NCBI RefSeq assembly: GCF_963675165.1
Contig: NC_087388.1
Coordinates: forward strand, 1,962,800 to 2,026,799
Length of the DNA stretch: 64,000 nucleotides
DNA from: Halichondria panicea
Lineage: Eukaryota > Porifera > Demospongiae > Suberitida > Halichondriidae
Direction: 5' to 3'
The notes below the pieces were generated by a model, which was not told the DNA's origin, ran no database searches, and worked only from the letters and a program-made list of their open reading frames with translations. This document shows, in pieces, positions 46,121 through 58,177 of the stretch (its first letter is position 1; every line of letters begins with the position of its first letter). A program made the translations under genes and the position numbers.

Positions 46121-46179
<59 letters not shown>

Positions 46180-48009
46180 GGTGGTATAATTATGTTGTTG
46201 TTTTTAGGTGGTTTTGGCATATTTGCTATAATTGTAGGGTTTCTGTTTTTCACTTTCGTGAAATCTTTGAAGTTTTTGAAGTTTTCTCCTTTATAAATTT
46301 AGCAGATATTTTACACTCACGTACATTGTGCGTGACCACTCTAATTATCTGTGTAGAAAGCACACACATCTCCCAGGCAACTGGTTCCTTGGGGGCTTCA
46401 GTTTACCATAGAGCAATTATCACATGTTTATCTCGTTGTGTAGGGGCTGACTCCTCTGCATTTGGCAGCTGCCAGTGGTCACGACAACGCAATACAATTT
46501 CTGGTCCAGGAATACAGTGAGTCGATCAAATCACTTCTTTATTTGTAGCTGTTACAATAGCCATTGTATTTTCTCTCCTATATGATAATATGAGAACCGG
46601 ATACTTAGAAACCTATTGTGGTGTGTGAACATAGAAGGTCTCCCTCCATTCTGAGAATCAATGTTAATGGTAGCTCTACTGTACTTAAAAGAAAAGGAAT
46701 CTCTTGATTATGAGTTTAATATTTGATCTTATTATGAGATTAATATTCCTTAAGAGGCTAGTCCAATTGTCTGGTGTGGGTTTAATCATTTTGAGAGGTG
46801 CGGAATCAAATAGTGTCTGTATACTAGCTGCTAGTGATATATCTGTATTGTGTTTGGTTCAGATGCCAATGTGAATGCCCGTGACCACGGTGGACGGAGA
46901 CCTGTCGACGTACTCAACCCAAAGTGCCAACAGAAGACAAAAGGTGCGGATAGGTCCCATCCTCAATACAGGTCATCGAAAAGTCCATTTTAATAGTCTT
47001 TATGGACGTGGATATCATTAATTTTGCTTTTTTATTATAGTGTTGAGAGGTGAGAATGTTATAATTTTGTTTGTTTGTCTCTTGATTTTGCAGGTATGCT
47101 CTCAAACATTAACAACCACGGGCTACCAGTTCCTTCAAGTAAGTATACGTACCTTATAGTTATATAATTGTACATACAGTGTACACTCTGAGTTGATTAC
47201 TCTTCTCTATTGACAACCCACTCACACCAACTCTCTGTGTGTCCAGTAGTTTTGCTTCTGCGTGCATGTAAGTATTATAGCTGCATGTACAATGTTTAAG
47301 GAGGCAGCCTAACTAACCACCTGACAGTGTGTGTAATTATCCGCCTGCATACACACACACACACTCACCGCCCACTCCCCACCCCACAGTGCACTGGGTG
47401 AACAACCTCTCCTCGTTTAGTCGCCCTCGTAGTTCCAGCACCCTCTCCCGTACCTGGAGCTCGGTGGGGGACATTAATCGGAAACACCACGCCTCAGAAC
47501 CCACTCGGAGACGAAACTCACCAAAGTCCATACGCAAGAGTTTCAGTTTCAAAAGGACGACGCGCATCAAGGTCGTAGAGCCGACCTCTCCTTCTAAGAA
47601 AGACAAGAAGGCAGAAAAAAAAAGGTGAGCACATTATTTATTTCTTACCTTACCTGTTACCAATAACTTTTTTTATGAATAAAACAAATTGTTTACCTTC
47701 CCTCAAACATCTCCGCTGTAGTTGGTCATTTACAGTAGTACAATCATCCTTATGTGTGACTGTGTGATGATTATACGTGCATGTAAATATTCTTTGTTTT
47801 GCTCTAGTTTTTAAGATATTGCAAAAAAGGATCACCTGAATCACAGACTGTTACTGTATAATTATTATTACCTCACACCACACACACACACGCCACACCA
47901 CACCACACACACACACACACACACACACCACACGTACAGCAAAAAGCAATCAAAGCGGCCTCACAGTGATGCTCACTCCTACTCAACCAGTAAAAACTGG
48001 GACGTTTAG
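38105..48009 (+). CDS. SOWAH-like: Sosondowah-type ankyrin-repeat protein (SOWAH), 13 exons
   Basis: Exons 38105-38228, 38940-39001, 39625-40516, 42382-43413, 43884-44012, 44127-44237, 44448-44593, 45046-45318, 46444-46516, 46863-46943, 47094-47138, 47390-47624 and 47940-48009 give 1,090 aa with consistent phases. The N-terminal 75 residues form the winged-helix-like SOWAH domain (ILEYILRKGGMVKNVDLVRH, then AREAFKEKVNSVAYIK). A Ser/Thr/Pro-rich linker of some 700 residues follows, with SH3-ligand-like PxxP clusters near 42900 and 43240. Ankyrin repeats lie at about 870-980: YEKEWMLANAEGN, GYTAMHWAAKHGR, GLTPLHLAAASGH. A basic tail of about 110 residues ends the protein. The SOWAH domain plus two ankyrin repeats is the family architecture, but the linker is much longer than in human SOWAHC. 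Function is poorly known. A 21-nt in-phase microexon candidate lies at 47247-47267. Confidence 0.9.
40817..40960. repeat. Dispersed AATAAAGAGGTGGC repeat, degenerate copy
   Basis: Shares TATAAAGAGGAGGCCT and ATGCTATGGAGACTTTAGGG with the copies at 22380-22468 and 49503-49578. It lies in the largest SOWAH intron (40517-42381), which is otherwise featureless AT-rich sequence. Confidence 0.55.
41723..41803. repeat. Dispersed AATAAAGAGGTGGC repeat, copy 2
   Basis: GGGCAGACTAACAGTGGCTG and TAATAAAGAGGTGGCCTA match 22380-22468 closely. In the same SOWAH intron. Confidence 0.75.
45974..46177. repeat. (CA)n microsatellite
   Basis: About 200 bp of CA repeats with CG and CT interruptions, in a SOWAH intron. 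A smaller CA tract with CCACACCA variants is at 47876-47932. Confidence 0.95.
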
Positions 48010-48706
48010 AACAAATTTTTTTGTCAGTTTGAGATTTAATTTCAGAAAGTTTTAACCAGCCAGCAATTTGTTGTGTAGTCGTGGCAATGACCGTTGCACT
48101 CCTTCACTTGTTTGTACCACTGCAATCCGAATTATTATGTATGCTCTATTATATATATATAGCACATGTTCACAAGATTTAATTTTTATACATAATGCAC
48201 ATGTGTATTGTAATTATGTGGTCTATATAAAAGTTTGTGTACAAAATGTATTTACTGTATGACATGCATGACTGACTGTACATGTACAAGAGTTTATATA
48301 CCTCAATCGATCTACGTTTGCTGCTGGTTTAATTTTAGAATTACATGCATGCATGATTATATAATATTTATGATTTTGATCTAAGCTGTACCTCAATTAT
48401 ACCATATGTGACAGGGCCTAGGAAAACCCCCCCTTAACGCGGTACTAATTAAATTAACCTTTAGGTCACAAAGGTTGAAAGTGAAGTTCTGCAATCAACA
48501 AATCTTTTTGCACCAGCTTGAAGCGTACGTGTATATAACAGAAACATAGACTCGTCAAAATTATACAGTCATGTACACGTTTGTATGAATGAAAGGGATG
48601 AGGATAAAACCAGACAAGCTTGTCAACGACAATTATTAACTTGTAGAATAATACACCGAGTGTCCGATAAATACATGTACATGTAAGAGTGTTAGAATTG
48701 AATTAT
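48010..48706. other. Convergent 3' intergenic spacer
   Basis: 697 bp between the SOWAH and TBC1D31 stop codons. AT-rich, presumably two 3' UTRs. No gene, RNA or repeat recognised. Confidence 0.5.
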
Positions 48707-51700
48707 TCAGAGGTGTCTGGAGTTAGTGTACGAGGTTGTGGAGTTGACCTGTCCTGCAACCACCCTCTGTCGTACCTCGTTCACTCGTGAGAGCAGGTCA
48801 GCTTCTTGTCTGTCCAGGACGTCACGACGACGAGACCAGTCCAACGCTACATGGAGGATAGGGTCAGGAGGGAAATTGATCGTGAAGCAGGTGACATTTT
48901 GTACACAAGACACGACATTGACAGATGAACTCCTCTTAGCTACATATAAGCAGCTATGATTTTTTCCTTGTAACAAGTATATACGACCACCATGCGAGAT
49001 AAAGGCCACAATGAAACTAGATACATACCAGTTACCATAACAAAGGCCAGCACCCAGGTCCTAAATGAACAGCTGTACAAACAACCCCCCAACAAAGGGC
49101 ACTTTATATAATAAAAATCGTGCTCGCTAAAGGTGTCGTCCTATAAAAAGATCCCACTGTATACATGTGCTAAAACCTGGCACACCTGAGTGTCCGTAAG
49201 AGCTGCTGCCTGTAGTGCTGGGGTCCTCAGAGCTAGAGGTCATAGAGGTCACAGCTATTCTTTCCCTCTGGGACACGCCCAATTCACCACCCACTCCACT
49301 CGGGTACGAGGCACGGGACTGAATGTTCTTTCCCACTCTAAGCTCTTGTTTGTGTTGATCCAGGTGAGTTTTTGTGAGATCCTCAGTGAGTGAACGGAGT
49401 TGCTTCTCCTTGAACCGAGTCTCACGTGCCTTAATGACAACCTGTAACAAAGAGGAGCACACCATAATGTACATTGGACACTACTGTTGCATGTATGTCT
49501 ATAGCGGTCACCCTCGGGCAAACTAATAGTGGCTCACTGCAATAAAGAGGTGGCTTAATCGCTAACACAGGTTGAAACTAAATAATATGCCCATGCAGTT
49601 GAATATATACATGTACTGTAGTTGCCAAAAATGCTTCATTTTGAGAGAAAAAACACAGGCAGGTATTTAGCCGTTGTTCTGGTGAATGAATTTCAATGGA
49701 GACTTGGGGCTGATTACCAACTTGACTGTATTTATGGAGGGTGATCTGATTATAGGGCGACCATTAGTCTAAGACAGGTTTAACTGTCCCTGTGTCACTA
49801 CAGCACATTACACGCCGCAATGAGTGCCAACAATTGTTTGGTTGAGGACAAAGCTAATCAACGTCTCAATGAGTGCCAACAATTGTTTGGTTGAGGACAA
49901 AGCTAATCAGAAATACAAAACACTGTGTAACAAATTACTACAATTGTTGTCAGGGTTCTCAACAACATTGCAGAGGTAAATACAAATTGAAAGTTGTACA
50001 TGCACATAAAAATTATAATTCCACTGACTGTCTCCTCACCTCCTCTGTATTGATATCCCTTTCCACGTCCCCGAGTGTCCTCCGTGCTCCAGCTTCGGCC
50101 AGTATCCGGGTGTTGGCCAGCTCTGCCTGACTACGAGCCAATCTACAGTGAGTGGTAGCATCATAATTACTGAGTGATTGTGTGTACGGTAGCTGTGTTT
50201 TCTCAATACTAGGCTGTAGCTCCATCACACAGCTGCAAACACAGACTAGTTTACATGTACATGTAGCTTAGGAATAACCAAACATGTAGTAATAAAATTA
50301 ATGTCCAATGGGTCCTAAAATACAAGTTCCCTAACTGTTCAGACGCTAGTCAAAATAATAGGTCTGGAATGCCTGAATAGTCTGTACATGTGCAGTGTAT
50401 GTTGCTGTTACTATGCCCACTAACTTAGCCTGAGCAGCCTCCAGTTTGCTCCTCTCTCTGGCAGCATCCTCTTCCACAGCTCTCTCCAACATGCCCTGCT
50501 CCACCTCGTGACGATGACCCTGAGTGGCCATGTCCGTTCGAAGACGATACAACATCTGTATGACGGTTGGGTGGGGAAAAGTACATTGTGTTTTGACTAA
50601 AGTCGTAAATGCACAGTCAGTACCAGTGTAGTTAAAAATTAGATAATTAAATTTCCAGCCATCGAACAATGTGATAAAGTGTAAGCTACAGAAAAAGTTG
50701 GCTGGATATCTAATGGCAGTATAATAGAAGGTTCTGGCTGCTAAAAAATGCAAGTTTCAGCAAACAACGAAATACTGATATAATGCTCAGGTACTGTACA
50801 CTTAGTCTATTGTTGATACACTCGCAGTACATGCATATAATTATACATTTTAGCCTCGCTCCCAGGCCAATTTTTTTTCAAAGGAACTGAAGGGGAAAAA
50901 TACGACCAGCGTTTAATAGGAGGAAAAACGGCCTGGGACCGAGGCTAATCCTCATACAAATCAAGGGCAGGTCGATCACTCACCTCCTCTTGAGAGCGGG
51001 CCAGCTCCTGCTCGAGGAGGGCTTTCTGTCTCTCCAACTCCAGAGCCCGTGTCTCAATGTCAGTCAGCACATTCTTTGTCTCTCTCTCACGCTGGGTCAC
51101 CTGGAGGGGACACACTGTTACAGTATATGACAATAAACAGCTGATAGCTATCTCACAGCTACAGTGTACTTTGTACAGCTCCCCCAGTAATGAACGTACA
51201 TGCTAACATCACTACTCACAGGTTATATAGAGAAGGTGTCTAATAGCCTGGTACATATTATTTTACTCTACGTGCATGTACATGTACATAAAATATTCAT
51301 TGTTAAAAATTCCTAGACGAAGTATTTAAACTCAACGGATGAAAATGTACATTCTGTTTTCTGGGTCATACCTAATCCAACTTCTTTGCAGTCATGTACA
51401 TGTACACTCACCTTCCTCTGTATCTCGGTGTCCATCCTGGCCAGCTCTGTCTCACGCACTGTCTGCTGGTTGGAGAGGAACCTATGTCTGGCTGCATCCA
51501 ACACATTGACCTCCTTCACTTTGATCTCCCTCTTCAGCGCCTGCAGTCTGGGGAAGGGAGGAAGGGGTATAACTTGTGTGTGTACTGCATACAACAAACG
51601 TGTACTTTAAAATATGTTAAATGCGCACCGATGCATAAAAGGGGACATTCATAAGCTAACAGTACATGTAGCTCTGGTTAGGAACATTTTGAACTGCTTT

Positions 51701-54700
51701 GACAAAACGATAGGCAAAAATATGCATTTACAGTGATTGTGTATAATTGTGCACATAATTATACAGTCATGCATATAACATTTGTAGGTCTTGATTTGTA
51801 CAGTGTACATGTACTACCTTGCCCTCTGATCGGTGAGCCTCATGTCCTCCACCTGAATCATTTTCCGACGTTGTTCCTCAGCATCCATGAGCAGTGCTTG
51901 CTGGCGGGTCCATGCCTCCTCCTCCAGTCGTCGCTGCTCTGTCAGTCTCTCCAGCTCAAGAGCACTCTGTCTGCAGGGATCAAGTGTGTAGCTGTCCTCA
52001 TACATCACTGTCATGAAATCTAATCAGTAATGCACTACAGTAGAACCTCGATTATCCGGACACCTTGGTTCCAGAAGCAGGCCGGATAAGTGAATATGCC
52101 GGATAATCGAAGAGATAAACTACACCTTGATCCACCCACTTTATTGATAAACAGCGGTGCCACATGGTTGTATGCGCATGCGCAGAAGATAAGCAGGCAT
52201 GTCTCCATGGTAACAGCTGCAACGCGCATGCGCGTTTGAGGGACACGCCCATTTTCTGATCTGATAACAAGAAAACTGCTTAGCCGGATAATCGAGGTTC
52301 CGGATAATGGAGGGCCGGATAATCGAGGTTCTACTGTATTTATTTACGCCCTTTGGTTTTTTATGAATTTCATACTGGGGTCCTTAAGACTTAACGCTCT
52401 ACAAAGATACATGATATACACCAAACTTCAGGCAAATTCTACGAGCCTTTTATCTCCACATAGAACACATGTCACCCACACCACATCCTCACCTCTCACG
52501 GAGGTAGTCTAGCTCCTCTTTGCGAATTCTCTCTCTCTCGACTATCTGATAGTCGACAATGAACTTGGGGTACTTGTTGAACACGGGGTAAGCCCCTCTC
52601 GTTAGCGGCTCAAACGAGGGGAGGAGTTTCTCTGGATGGATGTCAGGGGGTGTGGTCTGTTGCATGTGATAGGCCTCCTGAACGACTGCTCCAACGTCCA
52701 CTGTTGACGTGTGATGGAAGAAGTACTGCAAAATAGGTGTGTAGGTTCAATCAAGCCCACCAAATGGTTATATTCTGTACATGCACATTGGGTGAAACGC
52801 TTGTTCTGTTTAGATGTTCTTATTAGTCAACCTACATTTTGGAAGTACATGTAGTAGCTAAAGTATCAGTACAACCATGTATACAGTGTACATTATGCAG
52901 TAAGAATCACCAAAAGGTGTTCATCTCCTACAATGTACGTACTACCGTATATCTTCTAATTTATCGGACACTTCTAATTACCCCGGACACTCTTTTGGGC
53001 AATTTTCGTTGTTCTAATACAACGGACACTCCAGTACTTTTTAATATTACATTTGTTCTAAATATCTGGACAATACCTTGAAAAGTTGAGTTACCATTCA
53101 TAGACGGCAAGTAAGACTTAGAGTGCTGCAGTTAGATAGCTTTGAGTAGCTAGTTTTAGATAGCTAGTGCAACTATTCAGTCGTACCCTGTTCTTCTATT
53201 AAACTTAGCTAGCTCGCATGCAGCTGCTTGCTTGTTCTAATTATTCCGGACACTTCGCATGCTCTATAAAAATCTGTTCCAATTATACCCGGACAATTTC
53301 CCAAATAATTATTTTTTGCCGTCTGATAAATTAGAAGATATACGGTATACATGTGTGTACATAAAATACAGTAAATTACATGTGATACATGTACGTACGT
53401 ATACAGTACACAAAACTTCACCAAGAGATCGAAGAGTGACTAACAGATACCTAGTTCCCCTCTCACCTGAAAGTCCTCGATGCGAGCACACTGCAGGAGA
53501 GCCCCACGAGCAGAGACAAGGTAGGAGGTGACCAGGAGGAGCAGGAACCCGGGATGGTTGGAGAGGGCATTGTCCCACAGACGCAGCCAGCCGTCACGAG
53601 AGAGCACCTCAGAGAACAGGGTCTCCATCAGGGGCCACACATACAGCTGCCATGCAAGAAATTTATAATTTGTATGCTCAAGGTAATAACAAGATGTAAC
53701 CTTGAGAACTGTACACTTATATCACATGCACAGCGTACTACATTGTACATACACAATTTAACCAAATAATATTTGGTGCCGTAACAGCAAGGCTACTATT
53801 ACAAATGTATATGCTCACATGTGAGGTGACTCCATGCTTGATGAGGTGCTCCAGTAGTGTAGCATCGTGATGTGCCAGAGTGTTCTCGACCATGGCCAGC
53901 ACGTTGAGAGGAGGGTTGGGGAAATACTCAAACCACTGACTGCACCAGTTCACTGCAGTAGAGTCAACTAGCTTGTAAACACCACAAGTTAATCGGATAT
54001 ACATTTACCATTTACATGCACTGAATTTAGAAAGTGGTTCAGGCAAATGGGGGAATGAGTTTGAAGGACAATTTTACTACTTGTACATGTATTCGTAATC
54101 GTTCTTTCTTTTGACTGCATGCAAGATCCAATTCAGTAAAAGCTTCACAGTTACAAAATCGATATGTACGTACACGTATTAAGTGTGCGTGCGTGTGTGA
54201 GTTGCTCACGGAGTATGGTGGCTAGGAGCTCAAAGGTGACCAGCTGGTTGTTCTGGAACAGCTTCACAAAGGGGAACACCAGTCCGGGAAGATAGGGGGT
54301 CTCTGCAAATATGGACGCCCAGTGACCAAGCGCTGACAGTGTCCTGAAATAATAGGAGGACAACAAAATTATACAGTGTACAGTACAATGCATTTTAGTT
54401 GTACAGATGTACAAAATACAGCCACATACTAGCCTCGATCCCAGGCCCTTGGTTTTTCTCCTTTGATAGCAACCTGGGGTCGAGGCTAATGTAATACAGA
54501 TGTGAGAATGTGAATACTGGGTGGACACTTGCCAATGTGAAAACATACTATGACTAGGTCTATTACAGTCCTCACACACAAGAGTTTGACTACAGACTAC
54601 AGTAAAGTACAGTAAAGTCTCACAGTAAAAGAATGAATAAATTGAAGACAACAATAATCACGTGGTACCTCTGTAGTACTCTGAGTAGCTTCCTGCTCTT

Positions 54701-57700
54701 GATGGGGTAGGTCTGATGCAGGGTGATGAAGGCAGGGTGGGTGCCCTTGTCCAGGAGGGAGGAGTATGCATTGTAGTTGTCAGGGAGACGTAGTAGACAA
54801 CGCCATATGAACGTCCTGTAGGGAAGAGAAGATGTCAACACAACTGCAATACATTCAACTTTGAGGGTAAGTCCCATCATAATAATGTGCATGTACAGAG
54901 ATCAAAGATATAATTACATGTATTGACAGGGTGAAACCATCGTTTTAGACTACATGTACGTACATGTACAACAATACAGTACATGTAGCTAATTATGACT
55001 CGCATTACCTGTATTTGGATGGGTACTCTCCGTAGCCCTTTAAGATGGAGAGGAGTTTGTCCACCTTCAGCCGACCACTGTTAGCCACACCCACTTCCTG
55101 CTCCTGCACGTCTCTAGCCTTAGTCAGAGTCTTGTGAGAAATCAATGGAGGAGATTTCTCTCGTGAGATGCTGTCGAGCGGTTCATCACCAGACGCCATT
55201 TTCGTTGGCTTGATTTTGTCCTCTGATCTGGGGTATTCCACCATTTTCACCAGAGGAGCTGGAGGCTATAAGCAAGAAAAGAATGATTTAACGATGCTCT
55301 TACAGTCATGCACATGTATATGTACATTCAAACCACCTATTCAAACCTCAATGTAATGTACAGTATAATTAACATATGATTATGTGCTTGCATGGAGCAT
55401 ATCAGAAACTACACAACACACCGAGACTGTCTATTGAGAGAACAGTACACTAGACTTACACTATGCAGGTACCGTGCACTATACTTAAACAGTTACTAGA
55501 GAGACTCACCTTGTGCAGGTTATGCGAGGCCGCGGGGACATCATACAGTAACAGATTGCCTCTCTCACTGACACAGGTGATGGTGGCCCCATCAGGACTG
55601 GCATGAGCCGAGGACAGCCTGTTCTCTTGGGAACCCAGTTGGAAGAGGAGCTTGCACGTGTGAATATCTATGAACCGCAGGATACCATCTTGAGCCAGGA
55701 ACCCCAAGCTCTGCACAGGGATTGGCAAGGATCTTTAGAAGGCTGCTCAAAACACTTAAATTCTGCATTACACTAGCAGATTGAAGCTTTTATTTTACAT
55801 GACCCTTTACCAGCTTTAATCATGTAGCTGTTTGTAGCTTTTGTTTTGCATGACCCTTTACCAGTCGCAAACATGCAGCTATTTGTAGTTTTTATTTTGC
55901 GTGACCCTTTACCAGTTGCAACCTAGCCTCGAGACACATTTTAATCGGCCTGGTCTCGAGGCTAGTTGCAACCGCCATGAGAACTGATTGCAGCTTTTGT
56001 TTTGCAAAACCCTTTACCAGATGCTACAAAGTGGGCCTGGTAAAGATCAACACATTTCAAATAAGCAAAAGCCTTCCCTGCACCATTCACTGTGTAATAA
56101 TCACGGAGTGTGATTACCAGGAGTCATGTGATCTCACCTCGCTAGAGTCTCCGTCCATGTTGTTGTTTAGGAAGAGCAGCTGTTTCACTAGTCGGACCTT
56201 CGAGGGCAGCTGTACGATCCTCAACAATTGTCTACTCTCCGTCTTCCATATATGGATGAAGTTGGATCGCCCCCCAGCCACTAGGAGTCGGCCATCATTG
56301 GAGGCAACAAAAGATCGGTAGTGAGGGGTGGGGCTGTGTGGAGGAGGGATGGCGTACTTGTAATCGAGAGTGTCTGCGTCCCAGGCGTGGATGGAGTCGT
56401 CTTTGAAACAGGAGATGATGGTATTAGAGAAGGGCAGGTAGAACACCTGCATTAGTAGCAGCAATGCACTGTTAGAGGCTGTGTCTAGTACAACAAGATG
56501 CACACTGTAATTCAAGGATTTAGATTTGCAGTCCTTATGAACCTTAAAATAAGGTATTTTCGTGCTTTTTAATAATTATGTCACCGCTTTTATTCATTAC
56601 ATTTGCAAGACTAATGTATACAAAAAATTGATTTAGGTGCTAAGAATATTACATGGGCAAATTGTCCAGGGGGTGCTGCTGTGCATAAATGGAAGGGGGC
56701 ATTTCGAGAAATGTACAGTGCATATATGATTACACAACAGGTCTCACTTACATCCTGAACTCCGACCTCCTGTCCACCACTGAGGGTGCGTACCTACAAA
56801 ATAATATACCGTTATAATTATTAGTAATAATTATGCTATACAAACTGTAACAGCTACGTGTATGTATAATATTCGAGGGGACATACTTATGATTGACCGT
56901 CTATTACTCATGAAAACTAGACTGCAAGTCAATATGTAGAGTACATATGCAGTGGGTACTGTGGACAGAATAAAGTCGAACAAGACAGTTCCCTCAGGCA
57001 TTGCATACCCTGGTAAACGAGTCGAGGTCCCAGAGGACAGAGTCTCGTGAGGAGACGGCCAACAGGTGGCGACCAGAGCTGGCTAGGGACAGGCTCTTGA
57101 CACACGCCTCGTGACCTCGCAGGGTGGCTACCACCTCATTTGTATCTGAGAGGAGGAGAGAGAGGGGCAATATAGTGTAGAGGCAACCTGATAGTACATG
57201 TACATTGGACATTTTGCCTAAGCAGTAACCATTATGGGAGCATTGTTATAACTCCTTCTGCATGCATGAACTTAGTACTCTCAATGGATATCACTGAGCT
57301 ACATAACACCAAGGGCGTATAAGAGAAGAGGGCATGCAACTCACTATTAGTCCAACGTGCGAGCAAAAACTGCATTCGATCTATTTATAGCTATCAGCTA
57401 CCTGTACTTTGCACCAAACTCCATTTAACAGAAATCTATTTTTAGATATTACTGTACTTTTCCAGTAACATTACTCCGCCCATTCAGTTTTTGCTCGTGG
57501 ACTGTTGCATGCCCTCTTCTCTTATACGCCCTTGATAACACTGTACGATTATGTAAAATGACACATACTTTTGAATATACATTGAGTTGCAAATCTTACA
57601 ACACTCACCAACATCGATGCAGCGCAGTGTGTAGTCAGCGAGAGCCATGAGCACCTCGTTGGGTCGACTGATGCATGCACCCAGGGCCGTGCATGACTGA

Positions 57701-58038
57701 CCAGCCTTGTGTAACAGCTTGTACTTGTTACGGGCCAAGTCAAACAGGAACAAATGTCCGTGTTGGTCACCGGCAACAAACCAGTTGCCATGACTACCAA
57801 ACGCCACTCTTGTGAATTGAAGGTGCCGTCCTTGTGTAGTGAGACCGGATTTCGTGTTACTCACTTCTAGATATAGTCTAAGGTGAGGAAAAATATATGT
57901 AGTTGGTGGGTGATTGTCATACACGCGCGCGCGCGTTTTTTATGATTAGACTCACCCATTCTTTATGACAGGGGAAGGTCTTCGTGTCCAAATGCTCCCG
58001 GACTCCTTGCCATGGAGGTCTATCAGCATGTGGGCCAT
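48707..58038 (-). CDS. TBC1D31: TBC1D31 (WDR67): WD40-TBC-coiled-coil protein, 19 exons
   Basis: Centriolar-satellite/ciliary protein in vertebrates. Exons (5' to 3'): 58038-57956, 57877-57609, 57145-57009, 56793-56752, 56446-56138, 55710-55510, 55265-55009, 54815-54669, 54343-54210, 53952-53819, 53646-53467, 52725-52493, 51970-51818, 51547-51412, 51100-50984, 50555-50425, 50142-50040, 49441-49186, 48846-48707. They give 1,053 aa (human 1,066). WD40 repeats occupy about 25-345 (VAGDQHGHLFLFDL, LRGHEACVKSLSLA, SCFKDDSIHAWD, AGGRSNFIHIW). The TBC domain is at about 430-640 (KGYGEYPSKYR, then IKSRKLLRVLQRTLSALGHW, FVKLFQNNQL, NWCSQWFEYFPNPP). Long charged coiled coil follows to the end (VDYQIVERERIRKEELDYLR, ALKREIKVKEVNVLDAARHR), closing with [14 protein letters not shown] do not see the IxxDxxR arginine-finger motif of active Rab-GAPs, so GAP activity is doubtful. 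Start M1 or M4 are both possible. Confidence 0.95.
49503..49578. repeat. Dispersed AATAAAGAGGTGGC repeat, copy 3
   Basis: GGGCAAACTAATAGTGGCTC, CAATAAAGAGGTGGCTTA and AACACAGGTTGAAAC match the copies at 22380 and 41723. In a TBC1D31 intron. Confidence 0.7.
49818..49909. repeat. Two-copy tandem duplication, 49-bp period
   Basis: The 43-bp stretch beginning CAATGAGTGCCAACAATTGT occurs at 49818 and again at 49867 without mismatch over the shared part. It lies in a TBC1D31 intron, so it has no coding effect. Confidence 0.9.
50851..50947. repeat. AGCCTCG foldback element, copy 3
   Basis: A 97-bp element starting TAGCCTCGCTCCCAGGCC and ending GGCCTGGGACCGAGGCTA, with an A/T-rich loop. In a TBC1D31 intron. 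Confidence 0.85.
52036..52338. mobile_element. Pogo/Tigger-like MITE, copy 2
   Basis: A 303-bp element with TA flanks and inverted ends CAGTAGAACCTCGATTATCC and GGATAATCGAGGTTCTACTG. Part of the terminal motif is repeated internally. It lies in a TBC1D31 intron and is non-coding. It contains GTCTCCATGGTAAC at 52201-52214, which fits the RFX X-box consensus. Confidence 0.9.
52943..53347. mobile_element. MITE family A, copy 2 (opposite orientation)
   Basis: A 405-bp element, the reverse complement of 33186-33583 with few differences, with TA flanks and the same TACCGTATATCTTC / GAAGATATACGGTA ends. In a TBC1D31 intron. Confidence 0.9.
54429..54488. repeat. AGCCTCG foldback element, copy 4
   Basis: A 60-bp palindrome, CTAGCCTCGATCCCAGGCCC to ACCTGGGGTCGAGGCTA, in a TBC1D31 intron. 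Confidence 0.85.
55923..55965. repeat. AGCCTCG foldback element, copy 5
   Basis: A 43-bp palindrome, CTAGCCTCGAGACA to TGGTCTCGAGGCTAG, in a TBC1D31 intron beside a short repeated motif (TTTTGCATGACCCTTTACCAG and variants, about 55796-56020). Confidence 0.75.
57311..57533. mobile_element. Inverted-repeat element with about 50-bp arms
   Basis: The left arm 57311-57372 begins AAGGGCGTATAAGAGAAGAG and the right arm 57485-57533 ends with its exact complement. The arms differ only by one short insertion in the left arm. The 112-bp centre is non-coding. In the second TBC1D31 intron. Confidence 0.85.
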
Positions 58039-58177
58039 ATCACAGCCTCAAAGGATGAGCTGTCTTCTATCTTCACAGTTAAATTTCGTGCAGGGTCAAA
58101 GTCCAGTTTTGAGGTCGAAGGTCGTTTGTTTCTAATTTAAGAAAATATTCTAAAGAAGTAAATTTAAAAAAGAAATC
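58039..58177. promoter_or_regulatory. Bidirectional promoter, TBC1D31 / RPRD1
   Basis: 139 bp between divergent start codons, the shortest of the five head-to-head gaps. No TATA box or X-box seen. Confidence 0.65.

Noticed and set aside
45839-46189. His/Thr-repeat ORFs over the CA tract, and Cys/Val ORFs on the other strand
   Set aside because: They are translations of a dinucleotide microsatellite inside a SOWAH intron. The same applies to 19683-20118.
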